Source of the DNA: Candidatus Helarchaeota archaeon
Lineage (GTDB): Archaea; Asgardarchaeota; Lokiarchaeia; Helarchaeales; HEL-GB-A
Direction: 5' to 3'
DNA length: 46,378 bases
Assembly: GCA_016840125.1 (NCBI GenBank)
Contig: JAEOSY010000551.1
Coordinates: 1 to 46,378 of the forward strand
Shown: positions 8,476 to 17,157 of the stretch, one piece after another
How the letters are laid out: every line of letters starts with the position of its first letter
How positions within the stretch are numbered: position 1 is the first letter of the stretch
The notes under the pieces: generated by a model
Seen by the model: only the letters and a program-made list of their open reading frames with translations
The model's database searches: none
What the model was told of the DNA's origin: nothing
Program-made: the position numbers and the translations under genes

Positions 8476-9717
8476 CTGAATAAGACGCATACCTTCAACA
8501 TAATCATTCTACTAGTCTTTTTTTCGTCCGCTCTCATTGGAACCCTATTACCCATGGCTGAGGATCTTACGTTCGTTACTGTGGATGAAGCAGGTGTAAT
8601 ATCCTCCGTTTTTCTAATAGTTGGTGCATGTTCTTCACTTGTCTGGGCCCTTTTAGCCAATAAATATTCTCGTAAAAAATTACTCATTATTGCAACAGGG
8701 GAATGGTCTATTGCTGCACTTCTTACCATATTTTCTTATGACTATTACTCATTACTCACATTTCAAATTCTTGCAGCAATTGGTTTTGGCGCTGTTATCC
8801 CGATCACTTTCTCTATGATCGTTGATTTAAAAGCCCCCAAGGAGAGGGGTAGCGCATTTGGCTGGAAAGAAACTAATTACGTGTTAGGTATTGGTTTTAG
8901 TCAAATACTTTCAGGGTTTTTGATAAGCTATTATCCTTGGTTTATCCCCTTCATAGTTATCTCAATAGGAGGATTCTTTTGTACCTTTCTTTTATTTTAT
9001 ATGATCCCACCTCAGAAGGGTGAGATGGACCAAAAGCCCGATACATCAGATGAGGAATCGACTTGGATAAGACGGCAGGATTTTGGAGAAATAGCCAAAA
9101 AGAGATCCAATATTTTCATATTACTTTTCAATTTAGTCCTGTTTATTGGACTTGGTGCCGTTTCTATCTATTTATTGGCTATATTGAAGGCTCCCACTGA
9201 TTATCAATTTTCACCTGATACCGCAACAATTTTTCTAATTATCATTTACGTAGGTCAAATCCCAAGTGGGGTTCTTCTCGGAAACTTAGGTGATAAGCTA
9301 TTTAAAAAGGATATAAATGGACGGATTAAAGTTGTTTTCTTTTGTCTAATTCTTGGGGCTATTCTTTATATCACCGCATTTTCAATGGATTTCACAGCCT
9401 CGGCACCTATTGGTATTATTGTCCTATTTCTTATCATAGCTTCGACGGGGGCGTTCTTTTTTGGAGGAATTGATCCGCTCCTTCAAGCTACCTTGGGCGA
9501 AATTAATACCCCCCGCACAAGATCGACGATCTATTCCATAAACTACCTGACCTATACCTTTGGCAGGAGCATCAGTGGATTACTTTTAGTTTGGATGCTC
9601 GGTGGGTTCGGCAAATTTAGAATTGGATTTGTTATACTGTCTATTATTAGCCTGAGTAGCGTTGTTTTGCTGATTCCCGTATTGAAGACCTTGCCTCGAG
9701 AATCTCCAAAAACTTAA
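8476..9717 (+). CDS. MFS transporter; 5' end disturbed (non-AUG start or frameshift)
   Basis: This is a major facilitator with about 12 hydrophobic segments and a cytoplasmic-loop MFS motif after TM2 (NKYSRKKLLI). The first ATG in frame is 8554, but that start removes TM1. The in-frame codons just upstream encode FNIIILLVFFSSALIGTLLP, a good first helix, and the frame stays open to a TAG at 8467. The only plausible in-frame start there is CTG 8476 or another non-standard codon. An ATG at 8450 in another frame reads MNTRDLDPAE and stops at 8480-8482 exactly where the frames meet, so a one-base indel is likely. The substrate is unknown. It has good MFS character but no close family recognised. 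Confidence 0.8.
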   Translation: MNKTHTFNIIILLVFFSSALIGTLLPMAEDLTFVTVDEAGVISSVFLIVGACSSLVWALLANKYSRKKLLIIATGEWSIAALLTIFSYDYYSLLTFQILAAIGFGAVIPITFSMIVDLKAPKERGSAFGWKETNYVLGIGFSQILSGFLISYYPWFIPFIVISIGGFFCTFLLFYMIPPQKGEMDQKPDTSDEESTWIRRQDFGEIAKKRSNIFILLFNLVLFIGLGAVSIYLLAILKAPTDYQFSPDTATIFLIIIYVGQIPSGVLLGNLGDKLFKKDINGRIKVVFFCLILGAILYITAFSMDFTASAPIGIIVLFLIIASTGAFFFGGIDPLLQATLGEINTPRTRSTIYSINYLTYTFGRSISGLLLVWMLGGFGKFRIGFVILSIISLSSVVLLIPVLKTLPRESPKT

Positions 9718-9793
9718 TTTTCACCCAATGAAAGCCGGAGCTTAATAAGATAAATAAAGATTACATGAATTATCTGTCATTGAGATTTTCGAT

Positions 9794-10495
9794 ATGAAAA
9801 TTAGAGAAGATCGTTGCATCGGTTGTGGACAATGCGTAACTGTCTGTCCGGTACAAGCTATCTCAATAGTTGATGACAAGGCTGTAATCGATCAGGATTT
9901 GTGCGTTGAGTGTTCTACATGCCACCGGTCAGCTGAGTGCCCCGTGAATGCCATCAAATTCAAACGATTAAAATGGCCTCGCTTGGTACGCAATCCATTC
10001 AGTGATGTTATAGCGATTCATAAGTTGACTGGGATTCCAGGTCGGGGCACAGAAGAAATGAAGACCAATGATGTGACAAATCGGTTCGGTCCAAATGAGA
10101 TTGGAATCTCCATCGAAGTAGGTCGCCCGGGAGTCGGCACGCGCCTCGAAACGGTTGAATTATTTACTACTAAATTATCGAAGATTGGCGTAGATTATGA
10201 ACCCAATAGTCCCCTGACCTCCCTTTTCGATGATGATCAAGGTCATATCAAGGCGGATATTAAAAACGAGCGTGTACTTTCCGCGATCATAGAGTTCAAA
10301 GTGCCTGCAGAAAAGACTCCCCTGGTTCTCCAAGTGATTAAAGAAGTGGAAACGCAGATTGATACGGTCTTTTCGGTCGGAGTTGTATCACGCGTGACGG
10401 ATAATGGGAGTATTCCCGTAATAGATATATTAACCCAAGAAGGGTTCTCAGTCAGACCTAATGCGAAAGTAAATATGGGACTGGGGCGGATGTGA
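9794..10495 (+). CDS. 2x[4Fe-4S] ferredoxin with C-terminal domain of unknown function
   Basis: The first 50 residues are a ferredoxin: C8/C11/C14/C18-Pro and C37/C40/C43/C49-Pro, the second with a slightly longer last spacing (CVECSTCHRSAECP). The remaining 180 residues are an alpha/beta domain starting near TNRFGPNEIGISIEVGRPG, probably substrate- or partner-binding, with no metal motif. Only 6 nt separate it from the next gene, so the two form an operon. There is no Shine-Dalgarno site close to the ATG. A TATA-like AT-rich stretch near 9748-9760 suggests a leaderless or very short-leader transcript. Confidence 0.65.
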   Translation: MKIREDRCIGCGQCVTVCPVQAISIVDDKAVIDQDLCVECSTCHRSAECPVNAIKFKRLKWPRLVRNPFSDVIAIHKLTGIPGRGTEEMKTNDVTNRFGPNEIGISIEVGRPGVGTRLETVELFTTKLSKIGVDYEPNSPLTSLFDDDQGHIKADIKNERVLSAIIEFKVPAEKTPLVLQVIKEVETQIDTVFSVGVVSRVTDNGSIPVIDILTQEGFSVRPNAKVNMGLGRM

Positions 10496-10501
10496 AAGCA
10501 G

Positions 10502-11098
10502 ATGACTCACTCTTTACATCGAAAAGGAAACGAAACTGCGCTTAAATCTGACTATGTAATCCTAGCGATGCGTGCTGCTGGGATCCATGATAAAACTCCG
10601 GAAGAAAAAGAAGTTGCCCGCTCGAAACTATTACGAATCGGTGAAATTTTAGGTCAGCACACCCCTACTAATATCATGATACCGCGTCTCCAACGGTTTT
10701 CCCCTGCCATTACCGCTGCATTTGATAACATTGATACCGTTAAACGGGTATTACAGACTCTTAAACAAGAAGATCTGGGGATGTCTATCGTGGTGAGTGG
10801 CTTATTGACGGAAATTCAACGTGCATCTAAAGAAATAGGGCTTAAACCCCATACCGTCCATTTATCGTTAGGGATCTTCGGAAAGAAGGAACTTTTACCA
10901 TCTGAAAAGATCCTAGAAGTCACGACTGAATGTGGTCACCATTGTGTTTCTCCCCAATCCGTGGAGCATTATGTGGAACTGATTAAGAACGGTAAAATCA
11001 GCGTCGATGAAGCTGCCCAGGACTTAGCAAAACCTTGCGTCTGTGGCATTGTCAATCCAACACGTGTTAGCCAAATTCTCCACCAATTAAACGATTGA
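10502..11098 (+). CDS. Conserved-looking Cys-containing protein, partner of the ferredoxin, unknown
   Basis: The protein has 198 residues, mostly helical and soluble. Four cysteines lie in the C-terminal third: C144 and C148 (CGHHC) and C179 and C181 (CVC), separated by a helix. This would suit a single metal centre or Fe-S cluster at a domain edge. No family is recognised. It is placed 6 nt after the ferredoxin-domain gene, so the two proteins probably act together, the ferredoxin passing electrons to or from it. The role is inferred from the operon only. Confidence 0.55.
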   Translation: MTHSLHRKGNETALKSDYVILAMRAAGIHDKTPEEKEVARSKLLRIGEILGQHTPTNIMIPRLQRFSPAITAAFDNIDTVKRVLQTLKQEDLGMSIVVSGLLTEIQRASKEIGLKPHTVHLSLGIFGKKELLPSEKILEVTTECGHHCVSPQSVEHYVELIKNGKISVDEAAQDLAKPCVCGIVNPTRVSQILHQLND

Positions 11099-11156
11099 AT
11101 TGCTTTATTCCAGTTAGTCTCATTTTTCTCTGCCTCAAATTCCATTTCATCGAAAG

Positions 11157-11164
11157 TTATAAAA
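11157..11164 (+). promoter_or_regulatory. TATA-box candidate for the second MFS gene
   Basis: TTATAAAA lies about 28 nt before the ATG at 11189. Transcription would begin almost at the start codon, so the mRNA may be leaderless. Confidence 0.4.
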
Positions 11165-11188
11165 GGTTAAAGCTCGAATAGGGAAAAT

Positions 11189-12433
11189 ATGTCTGGGAAT
11201 GATAATAATGTAACCACCTTTACGCAACGATCGAAAGGCTATCTTATTTTTCTAACAATTTTCCTAGGGTTAATTGCACAGCTTGATCAATACCTAAACT
11301 TGGTAGAAACCTCAATTTCACAGCGAATCCTCACGGAATACAGCATGTCCCTCCAAGATTTCTTATTTTGGCAGGGGATCTATGGACTTATCACCATGCT
11401 TGTATTCTTTCTCAATTGGGGTATGGATGCTTTTGGACGGAAAAAAGGCTTAATCATACTGGTGTTATTCATGGGTATTCCAGCACTGATGATTCCTTTA
11501 GTTAATCCCACATTCCACTTGTTCATGTTATTATATGCAATCGTAATAATGGGTACTTTAAGCAATGCTTGGGAAATTCCCATGTCTGAAGAAGCCCCCC
11601 CTAAAAGCAGGGGTAAATATGGATCTCTGGTTTTCTTAATTGGTCTTATTCCATTATATGCATTGATAGGCGATGATATTGCTGAGGCGTGGGGATGGCG
11701 TTGGTGCTATGGTATTATGGCTATTTTGATGGTAGTTATTTTAGCGTTAATGTTCTGGTTTAGAGAACCTGAACGATGGGAGAAATCTAAACTTAAACGA
11801 GGACGTTCCCGTTTTAATCTTATAGCATCTCTGAAGTGTTTAACAAGAAAAGATGTCGTCTATATCTTAGTTGCGACATTAGTATATGGCCTCTGGAATA
11901 TTTCATTTAAAATGGCCACTACCGCAAATCAACCTTATGTGATGAGCTTCGGCTATTCTTTTGACCAATATCAAACTTTCTTAACGATAGGGGGTCTGAT
12001 GACAATGGTTGCAGCGATAGTTGGAGCATTTGCTTTGGATCGCTTTGGCCGAAATAAAGTCATGCTTATTGGATGCGTCGGAGCTACAATATCTTATATC
12101 CTATTTGGCACTATTGGTAAAGCAGGTGTTCCAATTGCTATGATCATGGTGTTTTTCTTTATGCCTATCATTTTAGTCTGGATTCTCGTGTATTTTGCAG
12201 AGATATTTCCAACGGATGTACGCGGTACAAGTGTAGGGATGCTTAACATCGGATCTAGATTATCTTATGTCGCAGGACCATTACTCGGCTTCGCCCTTCT
12301 TGCTGCAGGTTTAGATTACACTGGCTACTACATAATTGCGGGGTTATTCTTACTTGTTCCATTGCTGGCACTCCTCCTCAAACCCTATGAAACCAAATGT
12401 AAAACCTTAGAAGAAATCGAGTGCGAACGATAA
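11189..12433 (+). CDS. MFS transporter, sugar-porter-like
   Basis: The 414 residues form twelve hydrophobic segments. Two loop motifs mark the two six-helix halves: WGMDAFGRKKG after TM2 and FALDRFGRNKVM after TM8, both versions of MFS motif A. The YFAEIFPTDVRGTSVGM stretch is the PESPR-like region typical of sugar/organic-acid porters, with an Ala-Glu-Ile-Phe-Pro core. The protein sits in the cytoplasmic membrane and probably couples solute movement to an ion gradient. The substrate is unknown. It appears monocistronic: it has its own TATA box and is followed at once by a T-rich terminator. Confidence 0.85.
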   Translation: MSGNDNNVTTFTQRSKGYLIFLTIFLGLIAQLDQYLNLVETSISQRILTEYSMSLQDFLFWQGIYGLITMLVFFLNWGMDAFGRKKGLIILVLFMGIPALMIPLVNPTFHLFMLLYAIVIMGTLSNAWEIPMSEEAPPKSRGKYGSLVFLIGLIPLYALIGDDIAEAWGWRWCYGIMAILMVVILALMFWFREPERWEKSKLKRGRSRFNLIASLKCLTRKDVVYILVATLVYGLWNISFKMATTANQPYVMSFGYSFDQYQTFLTIGGLMTMVAAIVGAFALDRFGRNKVMLIGCVGATISYILFGTIGKAGVPIAMIMVFFFMPIILVWILVYFAEIFPTDVRGTSVGMLNIGSRLSYVAGPLLGFALLAAGLDYTGYYIIAGLFLLVPLLALLLKPYETKCKTLEEIECER

Positions 12434-12438
12434 CAACC

Positions 12439-12457
12439 TTTTTTTTCTTCTTTTTTT
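12439..12457 (+). terminator. T-rich terminator after MFS gene
   Basis: Two T-runs of eight and seven (broken by CTTC) start 6 nt after the stop codon at 12433. This matches the archaeal poly-T termination signal. Confidence 0.6.
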
Positions 12458-12488
12458 ATATTCTTTACTAAACTTGGAGGTTAGATAC

Positions 12489-12734
12489 TTGAAAGTAAAA
12501 GGACTGAAAATAATCAATCCTAGAAATAGGAAGCAAGCCGACTATACTGGGGAATTTAACGATACGGGTATGAATACGACAATTCCTGCGGATCTAATGG
12601 AGAAGTTAGGGTTAAAAGCCCGTGATGGTGTGATGTTTAAATACAAGGAGAACCGGATATCCACAACCGTTGGTTCGGATGGTAAAATTGGACTTACCCG
12701 CCCTGAAATAAATAAGCTAGGTTATATGAAATAG
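12489..12734 (+). CDS. AbrB/SpoVT-like small DNA-binding protein
   Basis: The 81 residues contain MNTTIPADLMEKLGLKARDG, a swapped-hairpin AbrB-type pattern (strand, Pro, helix with LGLKxGD-like turn) that is common in archaeal transcription factors and antitoxins. No toxin gene is adjacent. The frame is open to a TTG at 12474, but that codon overlaps a strong Shine-Dalgarno sequence (GGAGGT). The TTG at 12489 lies seven bases after this site and is chosen. The likely role is a dimeric DNA-binding regulator. Its target is unknown; the flanking MFS and radical SAM genes are candidates. Confidence 0.6.
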   Translation: MKVKGLKIINPRNRKQADYTGEFNDTGMNTTIPADLMEKLGLKARDGVMFKYKENRISTTVGSDGKIGLTRPEINKLGYMK

Positions 12735-12745
12735 GGATAAAATTA

Positions 12746-13651
12746 TTAACTTTCTATTCCATACACTTGGGTTGGTCCCAGAAAATCTGGATACTGTTCA
12801 ATCATCGCTTTACGAACCATAAAGCAAAAATGACAAGCATCCACATAATGATCTTCATGCATAATATCATATTTTTTTGCTAAAAGAGCGGGTCCTCCTT
12901 TAATCAATGGTCTACAAATTGGGTGCTCCTCACCCTTGTAGTTTTCGAGCAATTCTGAAAGCGGAGTTTTCCACATATTACCCATTAGAAGCCCCTGACA
13001 AAGGTGGATATTACCAAATGCATCAAGATGTACTCGGCTGGGCGCCTCTAAATCCTCATATGGACATTCTTTGAACTCTTTCCAATGTGTTTGAGGTACA
13101 GCTTTAATTAATTTTTCAACGGCTCTCCCTCTAAACATAATATTACCTCCAACGATCTGAGATCCTTTTTGCTGTTCATCTCTTACATCATTTTCCACTT
13201 TAGGCATTTCAATACAGATCGTAGTCCCTTCTCTTCCTAGTTTTTTCAAAGCATGTATCGCTATACTCGATGGTTTTCCTTCCTCTTCACCAAAATGAAA
13301 GGTATCGTCGCTAATACTTATATCATCTACTTCCATTTCTACAAGTGGCTTTAACCAGACTATGGCGTCCTCAATTGCATTTGCCCAGTAAAGATTGGTC
13401 ACTACCCCCGTCTTGAAACCTTTCTCATGACACATTTTAATCCCCTCCAGCATAATGGGATAATAAAGAAATGGCTCCCCTCCTTCAAAATAGATCGATT
13501 CTATTGTTCCAAGTTTGGTCGCCTCATCCAGGACTTTCCTCAGCTGTTCCAGTGTAAAGGTCCCTTTAGAGGTTGGACTACAATATAAAAAACAATGGTC
13601 ACATTCATAGTTACATGAGTATGTTAGGAGTAAATGCAAACTTTTGAGCAT
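12746..13651 (-). CDS. Radical SAM enzyme with Cys-rich C-terminal (SPASM-like) region
   Basis: The radical SAM cluster motif CxxxCxxC is at C13, C17 and C20 (YSCNYECDHC), close to the N-terminus. It is followed by the SAM-binding FEGGEPFLY motif. The C-terminal third has further cysteines (KECPYED, HLCQG, HPICRP, DACHFC), suggesting one auxiliary Fe-S cluster of the SPASM/twitch type. The ATG at 13651 is preferred to the upstream in-frame TTG at 13663. The reaction is unknown; such proteins often modify peptides or cofactors, and no peptide substrate gene is evident nearby. It is transcribed away from the second radical SAM gene at 13754. Confidence 0.8.
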   Translation of the reverse strand: MLKSLHLLLTYSCNYECDHCFLYCSPTSKGTFTLEQLRKVLDEATKLGTIESIYFEGGEPFLYYPIMLEGIKMCHEKGFKTGVVTNLYWANAIEDAIVWLKPLVEMEVDDISISDDTFHFGEEEGKPSSIAIHALKKLGREGTTICIEMPKVENDVRDEQQKGSQIVGGNIMFRGRAVEKLIKAVPQTHWKEFKECPYEDLEAPSRVHLDAFGNIHLCQGLLMGNMWKTPLSELLENYKGEEHPICRPLIKGGPALLAKKYDIMHEDHYVDACHFCFMVRKAMIEQYPDFLGPTQVYGIES

Positions 13652-13753
13652 AGAAAAACCCAAATAAAACCTGACTTATCAAAAATAAAAATCCAACTGA
13701 AAAGCCTCAAGTAATAGGAACTGATATCAAAATCATATGAAAGGTAAAACCCG

Positions 13754-14569
13754 ATGAAGATTGAGTTTCGTGAAGCCAAAAGCGTCATTACGAAAAGTAA
13801 TATTCCAAGTATTGATTATGTAATAAATCCCTATATCGGATGCCAGCATTCTTGCCTCTATTGCTATGCAGAATTCATGATCCGATTCACGGGGCACAAA
13901 GGGGAGAAATGGGGCGAGTTCTTAGATATAAAAATAATTAATCTAAACAAAATAAAGCCTCAGAAATACGATGGAAAGCGGATTCTATTGAGTTCCGTGA
14001 CAGATCCCTATCTACCGCTTGAAAGAAAATATCAGAATACGAGAAAAATTTTGGAACGCCTAATCGGAACTGAAGCTGAAATTATGGTACTCACCAAATC
14101 AAACCTCGTGGTGAGGGATATCGATTTGTTTAATAAATTTTCTCATATTGAGGTGGGCATTTCAATTAGTACCTTGGATGAGAAGTTTGCCAGAGTCATT
14201 GAACCCAAGGCTTCAAGACCTCAAGCACGGTTAGATGCACTAAAACAAATTGCTCAGGCAGGAATTTCAACCTACACATTTATTTCCCCCTTTTTTCCAG
14301 AAATTACTGATTTTAGGGCGATTATCGAAGAAACTCGTGATTTTACAGATCGTTTCATGTTTGAGAATTTGAATTTTCGGCCACATAATGTGCCGCGAAT
14401 AATGAAAGTCATCCAAGAAACACATCCTGAGTTAGTACCCCAATATAAAGAAATCAAGAGGGATCGAACTTATTGGGATATCCTTGAGGACGAAATTTCG
14501 GCTTATTGCACGAACGCAAATCTAAAGTTCAGGATTGAATTTCATCATGGCGGCTTTTCAAAATCTTAA
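13754..14569 (+). CDS. Radical SAM protein, SplB-like family
   Basis: The 271 residues have the CxxxCxxC motif at C30, C34 and C37 (GCQHSCLYCYAE) after NPYIGC. A KRILLSSVTDPYLPLE stretch follows, characteristic of SplB-related radical SAM proteins (Rv2578c-type) that resemble spore photoproduct lyase. The real substrate of archaeal members is unknown. The gene is divergent from the other radical SAM gene, 102 nt start to start. It ends in a 138-nt convergent gap before the phenylacetate-CoA ligase gene. Length is typical. Confidence 0.8.
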   Translation: MKIEFREAKSVITKSNIPSIDYVINPYIGCQHSCLYCYAEFMIRFTGHKGEKWGEFLDIKIINLNKIKPQKYDGKRILLSSVTDPYLPLERKYQNTRKILERLIGTEAEIMVLTKSNLVVRDIDLFNKFSHIEVGISISTLDEKFARVIEPKASRPQARLDALKQIAQAGISTYTFISPFFPEITDFRAIIEETRDFTDRFMFENLNFRPHNVPRIMKVIQETHPELVPQYKEIKRDRTYWDILEDEISAYCTNANLKFRIEFHHGGFSKS

Positions 14570-14707
14570 ATTTAACGAGGTTCTGACAAATTCTCTTCTG
14601 AATCCTTTTTAATTATGGTGCCCCTAGATGCCATTGATTTCAGTTAGGCAGAAGGTCATTCCATAGGGCGGAATTTGTTACCGAACAGGATCTCCTAACT
14701 TTCTTTA

Positions 14708-16009
14708 TTATATCTTACCCTTCCTTAAATCAAGAACACGTTTAGCCTTCCCAATACTGCGTTCAATCGTGCCCAATTCAGCGAATTCCACATTGACGTG
14801 AATCTGTAAATTACTTTGCAATTGTTGTTCTATCCTATTCTTAATTGCCCCTGTCCCAGAGATTCCAGGTTTCAGTTCTACTCTTACCGTCAATGTATCT
14901 ATGATATCACGATCAACAATTATTTGATAATTCTCGGAAACCTCCGGAATTTTTAGGAGTTGGTATTCGACTTCCGAGGGAAAGACGTTTATCCCTTTCA
15001 CTATGAGCATGTCATCTGAGCGACCAATGACTTTTTTCATCCGTACATGCCAACGCCCACAATTACATTTCTCATAATTTAGTACTGAAATATCATTTGT
15101 TAAGTATCTGAGGAGTGGAATGCCTTCTTTCGTGAGCGTGGTGAAAAGTAATGCTCCCTGCTCATCTTCAGTCAATTGTTCAGACGTTTCAGGGTTAATC
15201 ACCTCTGGAATGAAATGATCTTCCCAAATGTGCAAGCCCGCTTTTTCTATGCATTCTACAGAAACTCCCGGACCACACAACTCAGACAACCCATAGATGT
15301 CGATTGCTTCGATATGCAACCCCTCTTCTATTTTTGCCCGCAAAGCTTCACTCCAAGGCTCGGCTCCAAGCACTCCAACCCGCAAGTTTAACGAATCCAC
15401 GTCTATATCTTGTTGTTTTAAATACTCTGCAATAAACAATGAATAGGAAGGTGTACAAGTTAATACGGTTGATTTAAAATCTTGCATCAGGAGAATTTGG
15501 CGTTCTGTATTGCCTCCGGAAATTGGTATTACTGTGGCCCCAACTTTCTCGGCACCATAATGAAATCCCAGCCCTCCTGTAAAGAGCCCGTATCCATACG
15601 CATTTTGGATAATATCCTCTCTGGTTATATTCGGCGCCATAACAGTACGCGCCATTATCTCAGTCCACATATCAATATCGTTTTGTGTGTAGCCCACGAC
15701 GGTCGGTTTGCCTGTAGTACCCGAAGACGCATGAATTCTGACGATATCAGTAAGTGGGACTGCAAACATTCCAAAAGGATAGTGGTCGCGTAAATCCTGT
15801 TTTTTGGTTATGGGAATTTTAGTAATATCGTCTTTTGTCTTGATATCATCTGGATGGAGATTAGCTTCCTTAAATTGCTTTTTATAAAATGGAACTTTCT
15901 CATAACAATATTTCACAAGTGCACGTAATCGCTTACTTTGTATCTCATCTAACTCTTTTCTTGACTTTAATTCCATTTCCTTATTCCAATATTCATATTT
16001 TCTTGCCAT
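14708..16009 (-). CDS. paaK: Phenylacetate-CoA ligase
   Basis: The 433 residues match PaaK, an AMP-forming acyl-CoA ligase: aryl-acetate + ATP + CoA to aryl-acetyl-CoA + AMP + PPi. The P-loop-like motif is SSGTTGKPT (95-103). YGLSELCGPGVS is the adenylate-binding segment, and MLIVKGINVFPSEVE is the family hinge motif. Length is normal (430-440) and no key residue is missing. In anaerobic archaea PaaK often accompanies indolepyruvate:ferredoxin oxidoreductase, whose subunits lie a few genes away (17158, 19061). It could re-activate aryl acetates. A TATTTAAAGG stretch near 16068-16077 on the minus strand is a possible TATA box. Confidence 0.93.
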   Translation of the reverse strand: MARKYEYWNKEMELKSRKELDEIQSKRLRALVKYCYEKVPFYKKQFKEANLHPDDIKTKDDITKIPITKKQDLRDHYPFGMFAVPLTDIVRIHASSGTTGKPTVVGYTQNDIDMWTEIMARTVMAPNITREDIIQNAYGYGLFTGGLGFHYGAEKVGATVIPISGGNTERQILLMQDFKSTVLTCTPSYSLFIAEYLKQQDIDVDSLNLRVGVLGAEPWSEALRAKIEEGLHIEAIDIYGLSELCGPGVSVECIEKAGLHIWEDHFIPEVINPETSEQLTEDEQGALLFTTLTKEGIPLLRYLTNDISVLNYEKCNCGRWHVRMKKVIGRSDDMLIVKGINVFPSEVEYQLLKIPEVSENYQIIVDRDIIDTLTVRVELKPGISGTGAIKNRIEQQLQSNLQIHVNVEFAELGTIERSIGKAKRVLDLRKGKI

Positions 16010-16189
16010 TTTTATTCCGTCCTTCTAGAAATTGTTTGTAACTTAAGAAATTGCGATTTGATGAAATACCTTTAAATAGATTGATAAATAACCATACGTA
16101 AGCATATATTAGTTAAATTTCTGCTTTTAGAGTTTTTTAATCTAAATTACGAATTTAATTTTTATAATAATAAAATATAGGTGAATAAA

Positions 16190-16342
16190 ATGGGCGAAAG
16201 AAGAGATGACCGAGGTAGAGAATTGCATAAAGTGACTTGCGCAGATTGTGGCCAAGAAACAGAAGTGCCTTTCAAACCTGACGGCACAAGACCTGTCTAT
16301 TGCAGGGATTGTTATCGGAAACGAAGACCTCGGCGATATTAA
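16190..16342 (+). CDS. CxxC-x17-CxxC zinc-binding small protein (50 aa)
   Basis: The ATG at 16190 is preceded by AGGTGA at 16179-16184, a clear Shine-Dalgarno site. The 50-residue protein has a charged N-terminus, two CxxC knuckles (C17/C20 and C38/C41) exactly 17 residues apart, and a basic tail (YRKRRPRRY). This fits the described CxxC-x17-CxxC domain found in archaea and candidate phyla. One zinc ion and nucleic-acid binding are likely, by analogy with other basic zinc ribbons. It is transcribed away from paaK and followed by two hairpins. Confidence 0.85.
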   Translation: MGERRDDRGRELHKVTCADCGQETEVPFKPDGTRPVYCRDCYRKRRPRRY

Positions 16343-16353
16343 ATTAGATTCGT

Positions 16354-16375
16354 GAATGTTTAACTTTAAACATTC
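16354..16375. other. Perfect 10-bp inverted repeat downstream of the zinc protein
   Basis: GAATGTTTAA and its exact reverse complement are separated by only two bases, starting 11 nt after the stop codon. It could be a transcript-end hairpin or a protein-binding palindrome. It is the first of two such structures in 65 nt. Confidence 0.55.
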
Positions 16376-16395
16376 AATATTAAATAGATGATTAG

Positions 16396-16416
16396 AAAGG
16401 TTATCTGATAACCTTT
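16396..16416 (+). terminator. Hairpin with following T-rich tract
   Basis: An 8-bp perfect stem (AAAGGTTA with TAACCTTT) and a 5-nt loop are followed by TT and the pyrimidine-rich GAGATTCTCTCTTTTTC. It is the likely terminator of the small zinc-protein transcript. Confidence 0.5.
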
Positions 16417-16551
16417 TTGAGATTCTCTCTTTTTCTATTATTATAAATATTTTTTTTTAAAGAACCTAAAACATGTGAAGGTCTGGAATTATGTTCGAGA
16501 TTCATATGAAATTGATACTCCTTGGAATTGAACTATTTTTGTGTGTGTGAA

Positions 16552-17076
16552 CTAATACCCAAGTTCTTCTAATAAAGTCGCCATGAGCGCAACATCCTCT
16601 TCATAGACCCTTTGCAACATCTCCTCTGTTTGAATGGCGGCGATTGGAGCCATCCATTTTAAGACTTTTGCGAGCTTTTTTATTTTCAATTTTTTTGCTA
16701 TCAACATTTCGGGAAAGGTCGCATACCCCAGAAGGATCTCCTCAATAATTTGCAATTTCTCAAAAGTTAGCGTGGGGGTCTTTATGGTAACCCCATTTTT
16801 AAACTGGAGGTCATTAATTGTGTTGATCTGGAGAACAACATCTACTACATTTGGAACAACCAACCCAATTTGCTGATTTTGGACTGCTTTCTCTATTGTA
16901 TTAGCGATTGTGGGAGTATCGTGGTACATCGGCTTTAAACGCAGAAAAAAATATTTGAAAAAAATTGATGCTCCTTTAATGTCAGTCATTTTTCCATCAA
17001 CGAGTGCCTTCAACGCGATTTTGACTCGACGTTCTGTTTCTTCGGGTAAAATTTGGAACTTAACAGAAATTGACAT
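16552..17076 (-). CDS. Hypothetical protein (174 aa)
   Basis: This is a soluble protein without cysteine clusters, signal peptide or membrane segment, and no family is recognised. The N-terminus SISVKFQILPEETERRVKIA looks like a beta-strand followed by a helix, and the rest alternates short strands and amphipathic helices. The ATG at 17076 is 81 nt from the GTG start of the divergent iorA gene, so the two may share a regulatory region. That position is the only hint to its role. Confidence 0.6.
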   Translation of the reverse strand: MSISVKFQILPEETERRVKIALKALVDGKMTDIKGASIFFKYFFLRLKPMYHDTPTIANTIEKAVQNQQIGLVVPNVVDVVLQINTINDLQFKNGVTIKTPTLTFEKLQIIEEILLGYATFPEMLIAKKLKIKKLAKVLKWMAPIAAIQTEEMLQRVYEEDVALMATLLEELGY

Positions 17077-17157
17077 ATACTGAACCCAATGTTTTTTTAA
17101 TTTTAATAGACTAATTCCCCATTAAGAGATTTTAAGTTTTTTTCATATTCAAGTGAA

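Noticed and set aside
12489..12734. AbrB-like protein as an antitoxin
   Set aside because: No small toxin gene lies on either side; the neighbours are a transporter and a radical SAM enzyme.
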